Of a DNA stretch of 64,000 bases, positions 25,903 to 33,196 are shown one piece after another. The position numbers were made by a program, and so were the translations under genes. Positions within the stretch are counted from its first letter, which is position 1; each line of letters starts with the position of its first letter. Origin of the DNA: Janthinobacterium sp. CG3 (lineage in GTDB: Bacteria > Pseudomonadota > Gammaproteobacteria > Burkholderiales > Burkholderiaceae_D); NCBI RefSeq assembly GCF_000344615.1, contig NZ_KB467824.1:232445-296444 (forward strand), read 5' to 3'. Below the pieces are notes generated by a model. That model was not told the origin of the DNA. It worked only from the letters and a program-made list of their open reading frames with translations, and made no database searches.

Positions 25903-26496
25903 ATGTCTATGATTAAATGCGGGTGGGTCGGAGTGGCGGCGATCGCCGCGGTGGTGCTGGGCTATTACACCTTCGGTGAAACCAGTGCGCCCTCAAGCGT
26001 CGCTGCGGCGCCAGCCGCCATGGCGCAAACGGTCAAGTTCGGGGACGGCGGCCAGGCCGGCTGCGCCGCAGTTATACATGCAAGCCCGTTTGCGCGCGAC
26101 AAAGCCAACTGCATCGCCGACGCCGCGCCGGCGCTGGTGGCGGAAAACGGCGACGCCAGGGAGTTGCACGCCAAAGTGAACCAGCTGCCGTCTTGCCAGG
26201 GACCTCAGCAAATAAACAATTTAACGCCGGCGTGCGTCAAGTTGAATGCTGGCGCGGCAAGCCTTGTCAGGCAGCTCGAAGCGCTGGTCGAGCAGGGCGA
26301 CGCGGAGGCGAGGATGGCATTGTCCGACGTGGTGCGGCGCCAGCTAGGCACAAGGACGGCAAGCGGCGAGTATCTCGATGAGATTGAACGCGCCGAGGCG
26401 GTCTTGTTACGCATCGCCGCCAGCGGCGGTGTCGAATCCGAGAAGCGGATTGCCCGTCCCGGAAGCGCCGCGGCTGGACCGCGCTTCGCGAACTAG
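25903..26496 (+). CDS. Exported or membrane-anchored protein of unknown function
   Basis: The 197-residue protein has an N-terminal hydrophobic segment (about 6-24, GWVGVAAIAAVVLGYYTFG) that acts as a signal peptide or anchor, followed by an Ala/Pro-rich linker. The soluble part has four cysteines (about 54, 70, 98 and 110) that could form two disulfides, then a helical region with LVRQLEALVEQGDAEARMALSDVVRR resembling a tetratricopeptide-like repeat. No known family is recognised. It is 20 bp after the GH43 terminator and converges with the GntR gene. Confidence 0.6.
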   Translation: MSMIKCGWVGVAAIAAVVLGYYTFGETSAPSSVAAAPAAMAQTVKFGDGGQAGCAAVIHASPFARDKANCIADAAPALVAENGDARELHAKVNQLPSCQGPQQINNLTPACVKLNAGAASLVRQLEALVEQGDAEARMALSDVVRRQLGTRTASGEYLDEIERAEAVLLRIAASGGVESEKRIARPGSAAAGPRFAN

Positions 26497-26521
26497 CGCG
26501 CCGGCCGGGCCGGCGCCGTCC

Positions 26522-27322
26522 TTACATCAGCAGCGCCGACACCAGGTCTTTTTTGCCTTCGCTGGCGCGGCCGTCGAACTGCAGCGCCGCCTCGACGTGG
26601 CTCAGGTGGTGCAGCATCAGGTGCGCCGCCTTGTCGGCGTCGCCGGCCTTGGCCGCTTCGAGGAAGTCGGTGTGCTCGTCGGACGAGCAGACCGCGTCGC
26701 GGTCCGACTGGTACAGCATGGTGATCAGCGAGCTGCGTCCGACCAGTTCGCGTACGATTTCCTTTAGCACTTGGTTGCCGACGACGTCGGCCAGCAGCAC
26801 GTGGAAGTCGCCCAGCAGCTGCGAACGCACTTTCGTGCTGTCGCTGGAGAGCGCATTGCGTTCGGCCTTCAGGTGCCGTTCCAGCATCTTGTAGTCGGCC
26901 GGCTTGGCCTTGGCGACGAATTCGCGCGCCAGCGCCGTTTCAATAATGCGCCGCGCGGCGAAGATGTCGCGCGACTCGGTTTCGCTGGGCTGGCTGACGA
27001 AGGCGCCCTTGTCGGGGATGATGTTGATCAGCTTGTCTTTCGACAGGATCAGCAACGCCGCGCGGATCTTGGTCCGGCTGACCGAGTACAAGCGGCACAG
27101 CGCCTCTTCGCGCAGCTTGGTGCCGGGCGGCAGCTTGCGCGCCGCGATGGCCTCGGCGATGTCGTGGGCGATCTCGTTCGAACTGTCGCCTGTGCTCTGC
27201 TTTTCTTCGCTTGCTGCGTTGATGTTGGCCATAGAAATAGGACGATAAACCTTTGATGGATGGGCTGCCTCGGCTGACTGCTGTTTCCCAGCCGGCGCGG
27301 AACCCGGAAACGATGTCGTCAT
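26522..27322 (-). CDS. GntR-family (FadR/FCD subfamily) transcriptional regulator
   Basis: The 266-residue protein has an N-terminal winged helix at about 45-115 (IAEAIAARKLPPGTKLREEALCRLYSVSRTKIRAAL) and an all-helical FCD ligand domain to about 250, with metal/ligand residues in ESRDIFAARRIIE, FHVLLADVVGNQVL and HTDFLEAAKAGDA. FCD regulators usually bind a small organic acid and recognise TGTATACA-like palindromes, which occur at three promoters of this purine cluster. It is therefore the best candidate for the local purine regulator. The first 30 residues are atypical; ATG 27232 is an alternative start. Confidence 0.88.
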   Translation of the reverse strand: MTTSFPGSAPAGKQQSAEAAHPSKVYRPISMANINAASEEKQSTGDSSNEIAHDIAEAIAARKLPPGTKLREEALCRLYSVSRTKIRAALLILSKDKLINIIPDKGAFVSQPSETESRDIFAARRIIETALAREFVAKAKPADYKMLERHLKAERNALSSDSTKVRSQLLGDFHVLLADVVGNQVLKEIVRELVGRSSLITMLYQSDRDAVCSSDEHTDFLEAAKAGDADKAAHLMLHHLSHVEAALQFDGRASEGKKDLVSALLM

Positions 27323-27370
27323 GATACATGGGCAACCATATATTTACTATGCCGCCGCCCGGCGCGCCGC

Positions 27371-28381
27371 TTAGCGTGGCACCGTTACATCGTTGGCCGT
27401 GCCGCCCAGCACCTCATACGGGTTCTTGCCCATCACTTCGCGCGAGGCGTCGGCCACCAGCTTGCGCAACCACTGCACCTCGGGCGCGCTGTGCGAGCGT
27501 TCGTGCCACAGCATGAAAAAGCGCATTTTCGGCATCGGCATGGGCATCGGCAGCACCGCGATCGGCCACTGGCGGCCGAAGTGCATGGCGAAGCAGTGGC
27601 TGGTGGTGAAGATCAGGTCGGTTTTCGCCAGCACGTAGGGCACCATGCCGAAGTAGGGAATGGTCATCTTGATCTGCCGCTTCATGCCTTGCTCGGCCAG
27701 CGCGCTGTCGATGATGCTGCGGTGGCCCATCATGTAGGGCGTCGGCGCCAGGTGCGCCATGTCCAGGTAGTACTTCAGCGACAGGCCCTTCTTGACGACC
27801 GGGTGCTCGCTGTTGAGCATGCACACCAGTTCGTCCTCGAACAGGTGCGCCAGGTGCAGGTGCTGCGGCTGCTCGGGCCAGTTGCCGATGACGATGTCGA
27901 GTTCGCCGCTTTCCAGCGCCGACGAGTAGTCGAAGCCGGCGTTGAGCGAGTGGATCACCAGGCCGGCGTGCGGCGCGCGCGCGCGCACCGTTTCCATGAT
28001 CAGCGGGATCAGCAGCACGCTCAGGTAGTCCGGCGCGCCCAGGTGGAACACGCGCTGGGTCAGCGCCGGCGTGAAGTCGGGCGCCGGGTTGGCGATGCTT
28101 TCCATCACGCCCAGGCCCTGTTTGGCCAGCAGCAGCAATTCCTCGCCGCGCTCGGTCGGCGTCATGCCGCTTTTGCCGCCGACCAGGATCGGGTCGCCGG
28201 TGATGTCGCGCAGGCGGCGCAGCATGTTGCTCACCGCCGGCTGCGACTTGCCCAGCTTGAGCGCGGTGCGCGTGACGCTGCGTTCGGTCAGCAGCGTGTG
28301 CAGCACCCGCAGCAGGTTGGTGTCGAGGTGGTCGTTCTGGCGCGGGGCGGTAGAGCGTTGGGGGGAGGGCAGGATAGGCAT
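27371..28381 (-). CDS. LysR-family transcriptional regulator
   Basis: The 336-residue protein has an N-terminal helix-turn-helix (about 20-80, LLRVLHTLLTERSVTRTALKLGKSQPAVSNMLRRL split by the usual turn) and a periplasmic-binding-like effector domain (about 105-310) of the NodD/PcpR type, with FHLGAPDYLSVLL and GELDIVIGNW. It lies downstream of puuD on the same strand, separated by a strong hairpin, and probably has its own promoter. By position it may control part of the urate pathway. The C-terminal tail after residue 315 is polar and unusual in length. Confidence 0.85.
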   Translation of the reverse strand: MPILPSPQRSTAPRQNDHLDTNLLRVLHTLLTERSVTRTALKLGKSQPAVSNMLRRLRDITGDPILVGGKSGMTPTERGEELLLLAKQGLGVMESIANPAPDFTPALTQRVFHLGAPDYLSVLLIPLIMETVRARAPHAGLVIHSLNAGFDYSSALESGELDIVIGNWPEQPQHLHLAHLFEDELVCMLNSEHPVVKKGLSLKYYLDMAHLAPTPYMMGHRSIIDSALAEQGMKRQIKMTIPYFGMVPYVLAKTDLIFTTSHCFAMHFGRQWPIAVLPMPMPMPKMRFFMLWHERSHSAPEVQWLRKLVADASREVMGKNPYEVLGGTANDVTVPR

Positions 28382-28452
28382 GGATGCTTTCGGCGGGCCG
28401 TATGGGTGAGGCGGGGTGGCGCAGGCTTTGCAACAAAACCAAGGGCGTAAGC

Positions 28453-28482
28453 CCGGGGTCGGACCGGAAGGTCCGACCCCGG
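28453..28482. repeat. GGGGTCGGACC-family inverted repeat, copy 5 (terminator of puuD)
   Basis: Two perfect 13-base arms (CCGGGGTCGGACC / GGTCCGACCCCGG) enclose a GGAA tetraloop. It is the best-preserved copy of the family and lies 44 bp after puuD. Confidence 0.85.
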
Positions 28483-28525
28483 TTTGGCGCCGCCGGTGTG
28501 CTGTCAGCCGGCGGCGCGCGGGCGT

Positions 28526-29824
28526 TTACTTCGAGCCGGCGTCATGCCATTTGGCGATGATGTCGCGTTCCTGGTCCGTGATCTTGGTCAGGTTGCCGAG
28601 CGGCATGGCCTTTTGCAGCACCACCTGCTGGTAGATCAGCTGGGCGCTGGCCTTGGTCTGCTCCGCGGTCTCGAACATCAGACCCTTGGCGGCGGTCGGC
28701 ATCAAGGTCGGCTTGGCGGAGTGGCACTGGATGCAGCGCGCCGTCATGACTTGCTGCACCGCGTCGATGCCGCCGGCCGGCGCGTCGGCCACGACCACGG
28801 CGCCGGCCTCGGTCGGGGTCGACGCTTCGGTCGCGGCCGCGCTCGACGCGTTGGCGGCGGCGGTTGGCGCTGCCACGGCGGCGGCCGGGGCGGCGTGCTG
28901 CTCGGCCGGCACGACGACGCCGGGCGGCGCGATCCAGGCGATCACGGCCACCAGCAGGGCGATCGCGGCGGTCGGGAACACCAGGTTGTTGACGCCCTTG
29001 TGGCGCATGATGAAGAACTGGCGGATCAGTACGCCGGCCACCATGATCGCCACCAGCACCGCCCAGTTGTACTTGTGGCTGTAGGTCATGCTGTAGTGGT
29101 TCGACAGCATCGCCAGCAGCACCGGCAGGGTGAAATAGGTGTTGTGCACGCTGCGCTGTTTGGCGCGCTGGCCGTGGATCGGGTCGACCGGCTCGCCGGC
29201 TTTCATCGAGGCGACGGTGGTGCGCTGGCCGGGAATGATCCAGAAGAACACGTTGGCGCTCATGATGCTGGCGACCATGGCGCCGACGATCAGGAAGGCG
29301 GCGCGGCCGGAGAACAGGTGGCAGGCCGCGTATGCCGCGCCGACCACCAGCAGCACCACCAGCACCGCCAGCAGTTTTTCCTGTTTGCGCAGGACGCGGC
29401 AGGCGCTGTCATACACCAGCCAGCCGCCGACCAGGAAGGCCAGCGCCAGGCCGACGGCGGTGGCCGGGCTGAGGTCGGCCACGCTCGGGTCGATCAGGAA
29501 TACCTTCGGGTTGAACAGGTAGAGCACCGAGAACAGCGCAAAGCCCGACAGCCAGGTGCTGTACGACTCCCAGTAAAACCAGTGCAGGTCGTTGGGCAGG
29601 TCGCGCGGCGCGCCCAGGTATTTTTGCGGGTTGTAGAAGCCGCCGCCGTGCACGGCCCACAGCTCGCCGCCAACGCCTTTTTCCTTCAGTTCCGCGTCTT
29701 TCGGCGCGCGCAGGCTGTTGTCCAGCCAGACGAAGTAAAACGATGATCCAATCCACGCGATGGCGACGATCACATGTAGCCAACGCAGCAGCAGGTTGGC
29801 CCAATCCAGTAAATAACCTTCCAT
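28526..29824 (-). CDS. puuD: Membrane-bound urate hydroxylase with C-terminal cytochrome c domain
   Basis: The 432-residue protein matches PuuD, the membrane urate oxidase that makes 5-hydroxyisourate. It has about eight hydrophobic helices (for example 12-32, 92-108, 125-140, 150-170, 174-196, 252-270, 284-300), with conserved HWFYWESYSTWLSGF at about 81-95 and SVHNTYFTLPVLLAMLSNHY at about 225-244. A long Ala/Pro linker (305-350) leads to a cytochrome c domain with CIQCH heme motif at 364-368 and a later methionine (LQKAMPLGNLT). Electrons from urate go to the cytochrome rather than straight to oxygen. It is 49 bp downstream of uraH in one operon. Confidence 0.93.
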   Translation of the reverse strand: MEGYLLDWANLLLRWLHVIVAIAWIGSSFYFVWLDNSLRAPKDAELKEKGVGGELWAVHGGGFYNPQKYLGAPRDLPNDLHWFYWESYSTWLSGFALFSVLYLFNPKVFLIDPSVADLSPATAVGLALAFLVGGWLVYDSACRVLRKQEKLLAVLVVLLVVGAAYAACHLFSGRAAFLIVGAMVASIMSANVFFWIIPGQRTTVASMKAGEPVDPIHGQRAKQRSVHNTYFTLPVLLAMLSNHYSMTYSHKYNWAVLVAIMVAGVLIRQFFIMRHKGVNNLVFPTAAIALLVAVIAWIAPPGVVVPAEQHAAPAAAVAAPTAAANASSAAATEASTPTEAGAVVVADAPAGGIDAVQQVMTARCIQCHSAKPTLMPTAAKGLMFETAEQTKASAQLIYQQVVLQKAMPLGNLTKITDQERDIIAKWHDAGSK

Positions 29825-29873
29825 TTGTCTCTCTCTATTCTATGTGTTGTGTAAAAACGGTGCGCCGGGCGTG

Positions 29874-30227
29874 TCAGCTGCCGCGGTAGGTCGAGTAGCT
29901 CCACGGGCTGACGGTCAGCGGCACGTGGTAGTGGGCGCCGGCGTCGGCCACGCCGAAGCGCAGCGTAATGACGTCGAGGAAGTTCGGCTGCGGCAGCTCG
30001 ACGCCGAGGGCGGCGAAGTAGGGGCCGATGTGGAACTCCAGCTCGTAGACGCCCACTTGCAGCGCGTCGCCCTCGAGCAGCGGACCGCCGCAACGGCCGT
30101 CCTGGTTGGTTTTGGTGCTGCACAGCTGCGTGCGGACGTTGTCGCTGATACGGTGCAGGTAAATCTGCACGTCGCTGCCCGGCCTGCCGTGCGCAGTGTC
30201 CAGAACGTGGGTGGTTAAACGGCCCAT
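29874..30227 (-). CDS. uraH: 5-hydroxyisourate hydrolase (transthyretin-like)
   Basis: The 117-residue protein is a transthyretin-related HIUase: N-terminal GRLTTHVLDTAHGRPG, central RxQLCSTKTNQDGRC and the diagnostic C-terminal YRGS tetrapeptide. It hydrolyses 5-hydroxyisourate to OHCU as a tetramer. I use ATG 30227; the gene is first in an operon with puuD, so product and next enzyme are co-made. It is divergent from puuE with a shared 224-bp regulatory region that carries a TTGTATACAA palindrome. No signal peptide is present, so it acts in the cytoplasm. Confidence 0.95.
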   Translation of the reverse strand: MGRLTTHVLDTAHGRPGSDVQIYLHRISDNVRTQLCSTKTNQDGRCGGPLLEGDALQVGVYELEFHIGPYFAALGVELPQPNFLDVITLRFGVADAGAHYHVPLTVSPWSYSTYRGS

Positions 30228-30322
30228 ATGGTCTCCAAGGTGAGGGAGGCGCGTGACGCCTCGAAGTGGGAAGCCGCGCGGCGCCGGAAAGACCGGTTGC
30301 CGACAGCTCCTATATTCAATAG

Positions 30323-30346
30323 TTGTATACAATAAGTGTTGACAAT
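30323..30346. promoter_or_regulatory. TTGTATACAA operator in the divergent uraH-puuD / puuE-uraD promoter region
   Basis: A perfect 10-bp palindrome (30323-30332) is followed 6 bp later by TTGACAAT (30339-30346), a consensus -35 for the puuE direction. The -10 is weak (CATCCT at 30362-30367). Operator, gap and TTGACAAT match the arrangement at 18103-18126. Confidence 0.7.
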
Positions 30347-30451
30347 ATTAGGCGGCGTAGGCATCCTTGTCAACCTGGAATTGAGAGTTTCAATCAGGAC
30401 GGCGCGGAAAATCCCGCCTTCAACCACACGGCAGCGAGCGACCTTCACCCC

Positions 30452-31399
30452 ATGCAGAATTCACCGATTTATCCGCGCGACCTGGTCGGCTACGGCCGCG
30501 ACGTCCCGCACGCCCGCTGGCCGGGCCAGGCCCGCATCGCGGTCCAGTTTGTCCTTAACTACGAGGAGGGCGGCGAAAGCTGCGTGCTGCACGGCGACGC
30601 CGGCTCCGAGCAATTCCTCTCCGAGATCGTCGGCGCCGCCGCGTACGAGGCGCGCCACATGTCGATGGAGTCGATGTACGAATACGGCTCGCGCGCCGGG
30701 GTCTGGCGCATCCTGCGCGAGTTCGAGCGGCGCGCCCTGCCGTTGACGGTGTTCGGCGTGGCGATGGCCTTGCAGCGCCACCCGGAGCTGACGGCGGCCT
30801 TCGTCGAGTTGGGCCACGAAATCGCCTGCCACGGCTGGCGCTGGATCCACTACCAGAACATGGACCGCGCCACCGAGCGCGAACACCTGCGCGCCGCCGT
30901 CGAGATTTTGCGCGACCTGACCGGCAGCGCGCCGTTGGGCTGGTACACCGGGCGCGACTCGCCGAACACGCGCGAACTGGTCGTCGAGCACGGCGGCTTC
31001 GCCTACGACTCCGATTACTACGGCGACGACCTGCCGTTCTGGACCGAGGTGGCGACGCCGCATGGCGCGGCGAAGGCGCACCTGGTGGTGCCGTACACGC
31101 TGGACTGCAACGACATGCGCTTCGCCACCGCGCAGGGCTTCAACACCGGCGAGCATTTTTACCAATATTTGAAGGACAGCTTCGACGTGCTGTACGCCGA
31201 GGGCGACCCGCGGGGGCAGGACGCGCCGAAGATGCTGTCGGTCGGCATGCACTGCCGGCTGCTGGGGCGGCCCGGCCGCTTCCGCGCGCTGCAGCGCTTC
31301 CTCGACTACGTGCAGGCGCACGACAAGGTGTGGATTTGCCGCCGCGTCGACATCGCCCAGCACTGGATTACCCACCACCCTCACCGGAAACCAGCATGA
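30452..31399 (+). CDS. puuE: Allantoinase PuuE (polysaccharide-deacetylase fold)
   Basis: The 315-residue protein is a metal-independent-type allantoinase of the PuuE family, a NodB-fold enzyme unrelated to classical allantoinase. Signature parts are YPRDLVGYGRDVPHARWPG at the N-terminus, SMYEYGSRAGVWRILREFE, HEIACHGWRWIHYQ (about 130-143) and the RDSPNTRELVVEHGGFAYDSDYYGDDLPFW region split by a turn. It opens (S)-allantoin to allantoate. ATG 30452 is used; upstream in-frame starts would place the operator inside the gene. Its stop overlaps the start of uraD (ATGA), so the two are translationally coupled. Confidence 0.94.
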   Translation: MQNSPIYPRDLVGYGRDVPHARWPGQARIAVQFVLNYEEGGESCVLHGDAGSEQFLSEIVGAAAYEARHMSMESMYEYGSRAGVWRILREFERRALPLTVFGVAMALQRHPELTAAFVELGHEIACHGWRWIHYQNMDRATEREHLRAAVEILRDLTGSAPLGWYTGRDSPNTRELVVEHGGFAYDSDYYGDDLPFWTEVATPHGAAKAHLVVPYTLDCNDMRFATAQGFNTGEHFYQYLKDSFDVLYAEGDPRGQDAPKMLSVGMHCRLLGRPGRFRALQRFLDYVQAHDKVWICRRVDIAQHWITHHPHRKPA

Positions 31400-31914
31400 C
31401 GACAAACTACTCCATGGCCGCGCTCAACAACATGAGCGTCGACGAATTCACCGCCGCGCTGGGCGCGATCTACGAGCACTCGCCGTGGGTGGCGCGGCGC
31501 GCCGCCGCGCAGCGCCCGTTCGCCGACCTGGGCGTGCTGCGCGATACGATGGCCGGCGTGGTGCGCAGCGCCACCGAGGCCGAGCGCCTGAAACTGATCC
31601 AGGCCCACCCGGAGTTGGCGGGGCAGGCGGCGGTGCGCGGCGAGTTGACGGAGGAGTCGACCCGCGAGCAAAAGGGCGCCGGGCTGGACCTGTGCAACGC
31701 CGACGAATACGACCGGCTGCACACGCTGAACCGGCGGTACAACGAGAAGTTCGGCTTTCCCTTCGTGGTCGCCGTCAAGGGCCACGACCGCCACAGCATC
31801 CTGGCGCTGTTCGCCGCGCGCCTGGAGAACGCGCCCGCCGACGAGGCGCGCGAGTGCATCGACCAGATCGTCAAGATCGGCGGCTTCCGCCTGGCCGCGA
31901 CGGTGGCCTGCTAA
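31396..31914 (+). CDS. uraD: OHCU decarboxylase (2-oxo-4-hydroxy-4-carboxy-5-ureidoimidazoline decarboxylase)
   Basis: The 172-residue protein matches UraD, which decarboxylates OHCU to (S)-allantoin. The catalytic histidine is in IQAHPELAGQAA (about 72-83), with STREQKGAGLD and the C-terminal FGFPFVVAVKGHDRHSIL as further signatures. Its ATG overlaps the puuE stop codon by one frame step, a tight operon arrangement. Together with UraH and PuuD it completes the route from urate to allantoin. A dispersed inverted repeat follows 17 bp after the stop. Confidence 0.95.
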   Translation: MTTNYSMAALNNMSVDEFTAALGAIYEHSPWVARRAAAQRPFADLGVLRDTMAGVVRSATEAERLKLIQAHPELAGQAAVRGELTEESTREQKGAGLDLCNADEYDRLHTLNRRYNEKFGFPFVVAVKGHDRHSILALFAARLENAPADEARECIDQIVKIGGFRLAATVAC

Positions 31915-31930
31915 TACCGCCAGTTCAGCG

Positions 31931-32023
31931 TTCGTCGGTCGGATTAGCGTAACGTGTAAGCCGACGCCGGGCCGCCGCCGACGCCAGTCGGGTTACGCCC
32001 TGGTGGGCTAACCCGACTACGAA
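31931..32023. repeat. Dispersed inverted repeat, family 2 (CGTAATCCGACC type), copy 1
   Basis: The outer arms TTCGTCGGTCGGATTAGCG and GGGCTAACCCGACTACGAA are imperfect complements around a GC-rich centre. Related blocks are at 34696-34716 and 39427-39500. It lies directly next to a patch of broken genes. Confidence 0.6.
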
Positions 32024-32191
32024 AATCCTCCATTTAGAGGATTTAGGGGAATTGAAGGGATTCATTCGGTTTTTTCGTATTTTTGAGTCTGTCAGACTCA
32101 AAACGGATAATTTTACTAGTCCATAAGGCACTGTAATTTCTTGCGCCGCGCAGCATACTGTTCGCACCCTTTAGCTCTGCTGCGAACACCC

Positions 32192-32728
32192 ATGCTGACC
32201 ATTTATAGCGACAAGCACCGCCTCCACCATGGCACCGAACTGAAAGACGGCGTCCTCCAACCCAGCGTCGAAATGCCGCGCCGGGCCGACACCGTGCTGG
32301 CGCGCATCGGTGCGGTCGGCCTTGGCGCCGTGGTCGGGCCGGCCGACTACGCGTCGTCCCTGTACAGCCCGGCGCACACGCCGCGTTACATTCGTTTCCT
32401 GGAAAACGCCTGGGCCGACTGGCTGGCCGTCGGGCGCAGGCACGACGCGCTGCCGCTGATCTGGCCGGTGCGCGACTTGCGCGCCGATGTCGAACCCGAG
32501 CACATCGACGGCAAGCCGGGCTTCTATTCGATGGGCGCCGGCGTGCCGATCACCGGCGGCACCTGGGAGGCGGTGCGCAGCAGCGCCAACCTGGCGCTGA
32601 CCGGCGCGCGGGCGCTGGCCGACGGCGCGCGCGGCGCCTTCGCGCTGTGCCGCCCGCCGGGCCACCACGCCGCCGCCGAATACATGGGCGGCTGCCCGAG
32701 CTGGCGAAAATCCACCGCAAGGGCGTGA
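32192..32728 (+). pseudogene. Truncated acetylpolyamine amidohydrolase / histone-deacetylase family gene (5' half only)
   Basis: The first 166 residues are a normal start of an AphA-like HDAC family amidohydrolase (MLTIYSDKHRLHHGTELKDG, GFYSMGAGVPITGGTWEAV) and reach the histidine pair of the active site in CRPPGHHAAAEYMGG. The family has about 340 residues; the zinc-binding Asp/His and catalytic Tyr of the second half are missing. After about position 32688 the frame reads into unrelated sequence and stops at 32726-32728. The sequence beyond that junction encodes the end of a different protein in another frame. This indicates a deletion with loss of function. Confidence 0.8.
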
Positions 32729-32832
32729 CCGGCGACATCGCCTTCGACGCCAGGGGCGACATGCAACAGGGCACGTTGACGCTGTACACCTACAAACAGG
32801 GCAAGCGCCAATTGCTGGCCGTCACAAAATAG
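32689..32832 (+). pseudogene. C-terminal remnant of a branched-chain amino acid ABC substrate-binding protein (LivJ/LivK type)
   Basis: In the frame ending at TAG 32830-32832, the last 47 or so codons read ELAKIHRKGVTGDIAFDARG followed by DMQQGTLTLYTYKQGKRQL, the typical end of LivJ/LivK periplasmic binding proteins (family GVTGxIxFDxxGD pattern). No start codon or upstream part exists; the 5' side joins directly to the truncated HDAC-family gene. It is a fossil left by a deletion that removed the rest of this gene and part of the neighbour. Confidence 0.72.
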
Positions 32833-32892
32833 GCGTCGCCAGTATTGCCCGGCGCGCCGCCGGGCAGCCTTAGCCGGGCACCGGCAGCCGGC

Positions 32893-32971
32893 TCGACGAC
32901 TTTGTTGCAGCAGGCGCAGGACGGTGCGGTCGGTGTCGTCCAGCTCGGGTTTGTGTTTTTTTTCCACTCAT
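32893..32971 (-). pseudogene. N-terminal remnant of an Lrp/AsnC-family regulator
   Basis: On the minus strand, codons after a start near 32971-32967 read KHKPELDDTDRTVLRLLQQ, the standard first helix of Lrp/AsnC regulators, and then lose all similarity. ATG 32971 is out of frame by one base because of an A8 run; a 7-A run would restore MSG-KK-HKPELDD. So both a truncation and a homopolymer slip are present. Lrp/AsnC genes commonly sit beside amino acid transport and amidohydrolase genes, which fits the other two remnants here. Confidence 0.6.
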
Positions 32972-33196
32972 TATTTTTCACTGTCTGGTTGCGTGCTCGC
33001 CGCGGCGGCCCGCCGATCTGATCATCGAAGCGCGCGGCGCTGGGGCGGTGTCGATGCTTGAACTTTCGTCGCCCGCCGCTCCGGCCGGTTTGATATTTGG
33101 CAGGGAGGAGCGGGGCGATTCCAGCTACGCTTCGGTAGCGCCAACGCCGTAGTGGAGGGCGCATTCCGTGTGCACGCACCGATAGGGGAAACGCCC

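Noticed and set aside
30323..30451. Upstream starts extending puuE to 30323
   Set aside because: They would place the operator and -35 inside the gene; the family N-terminus begins at ATG 30452.
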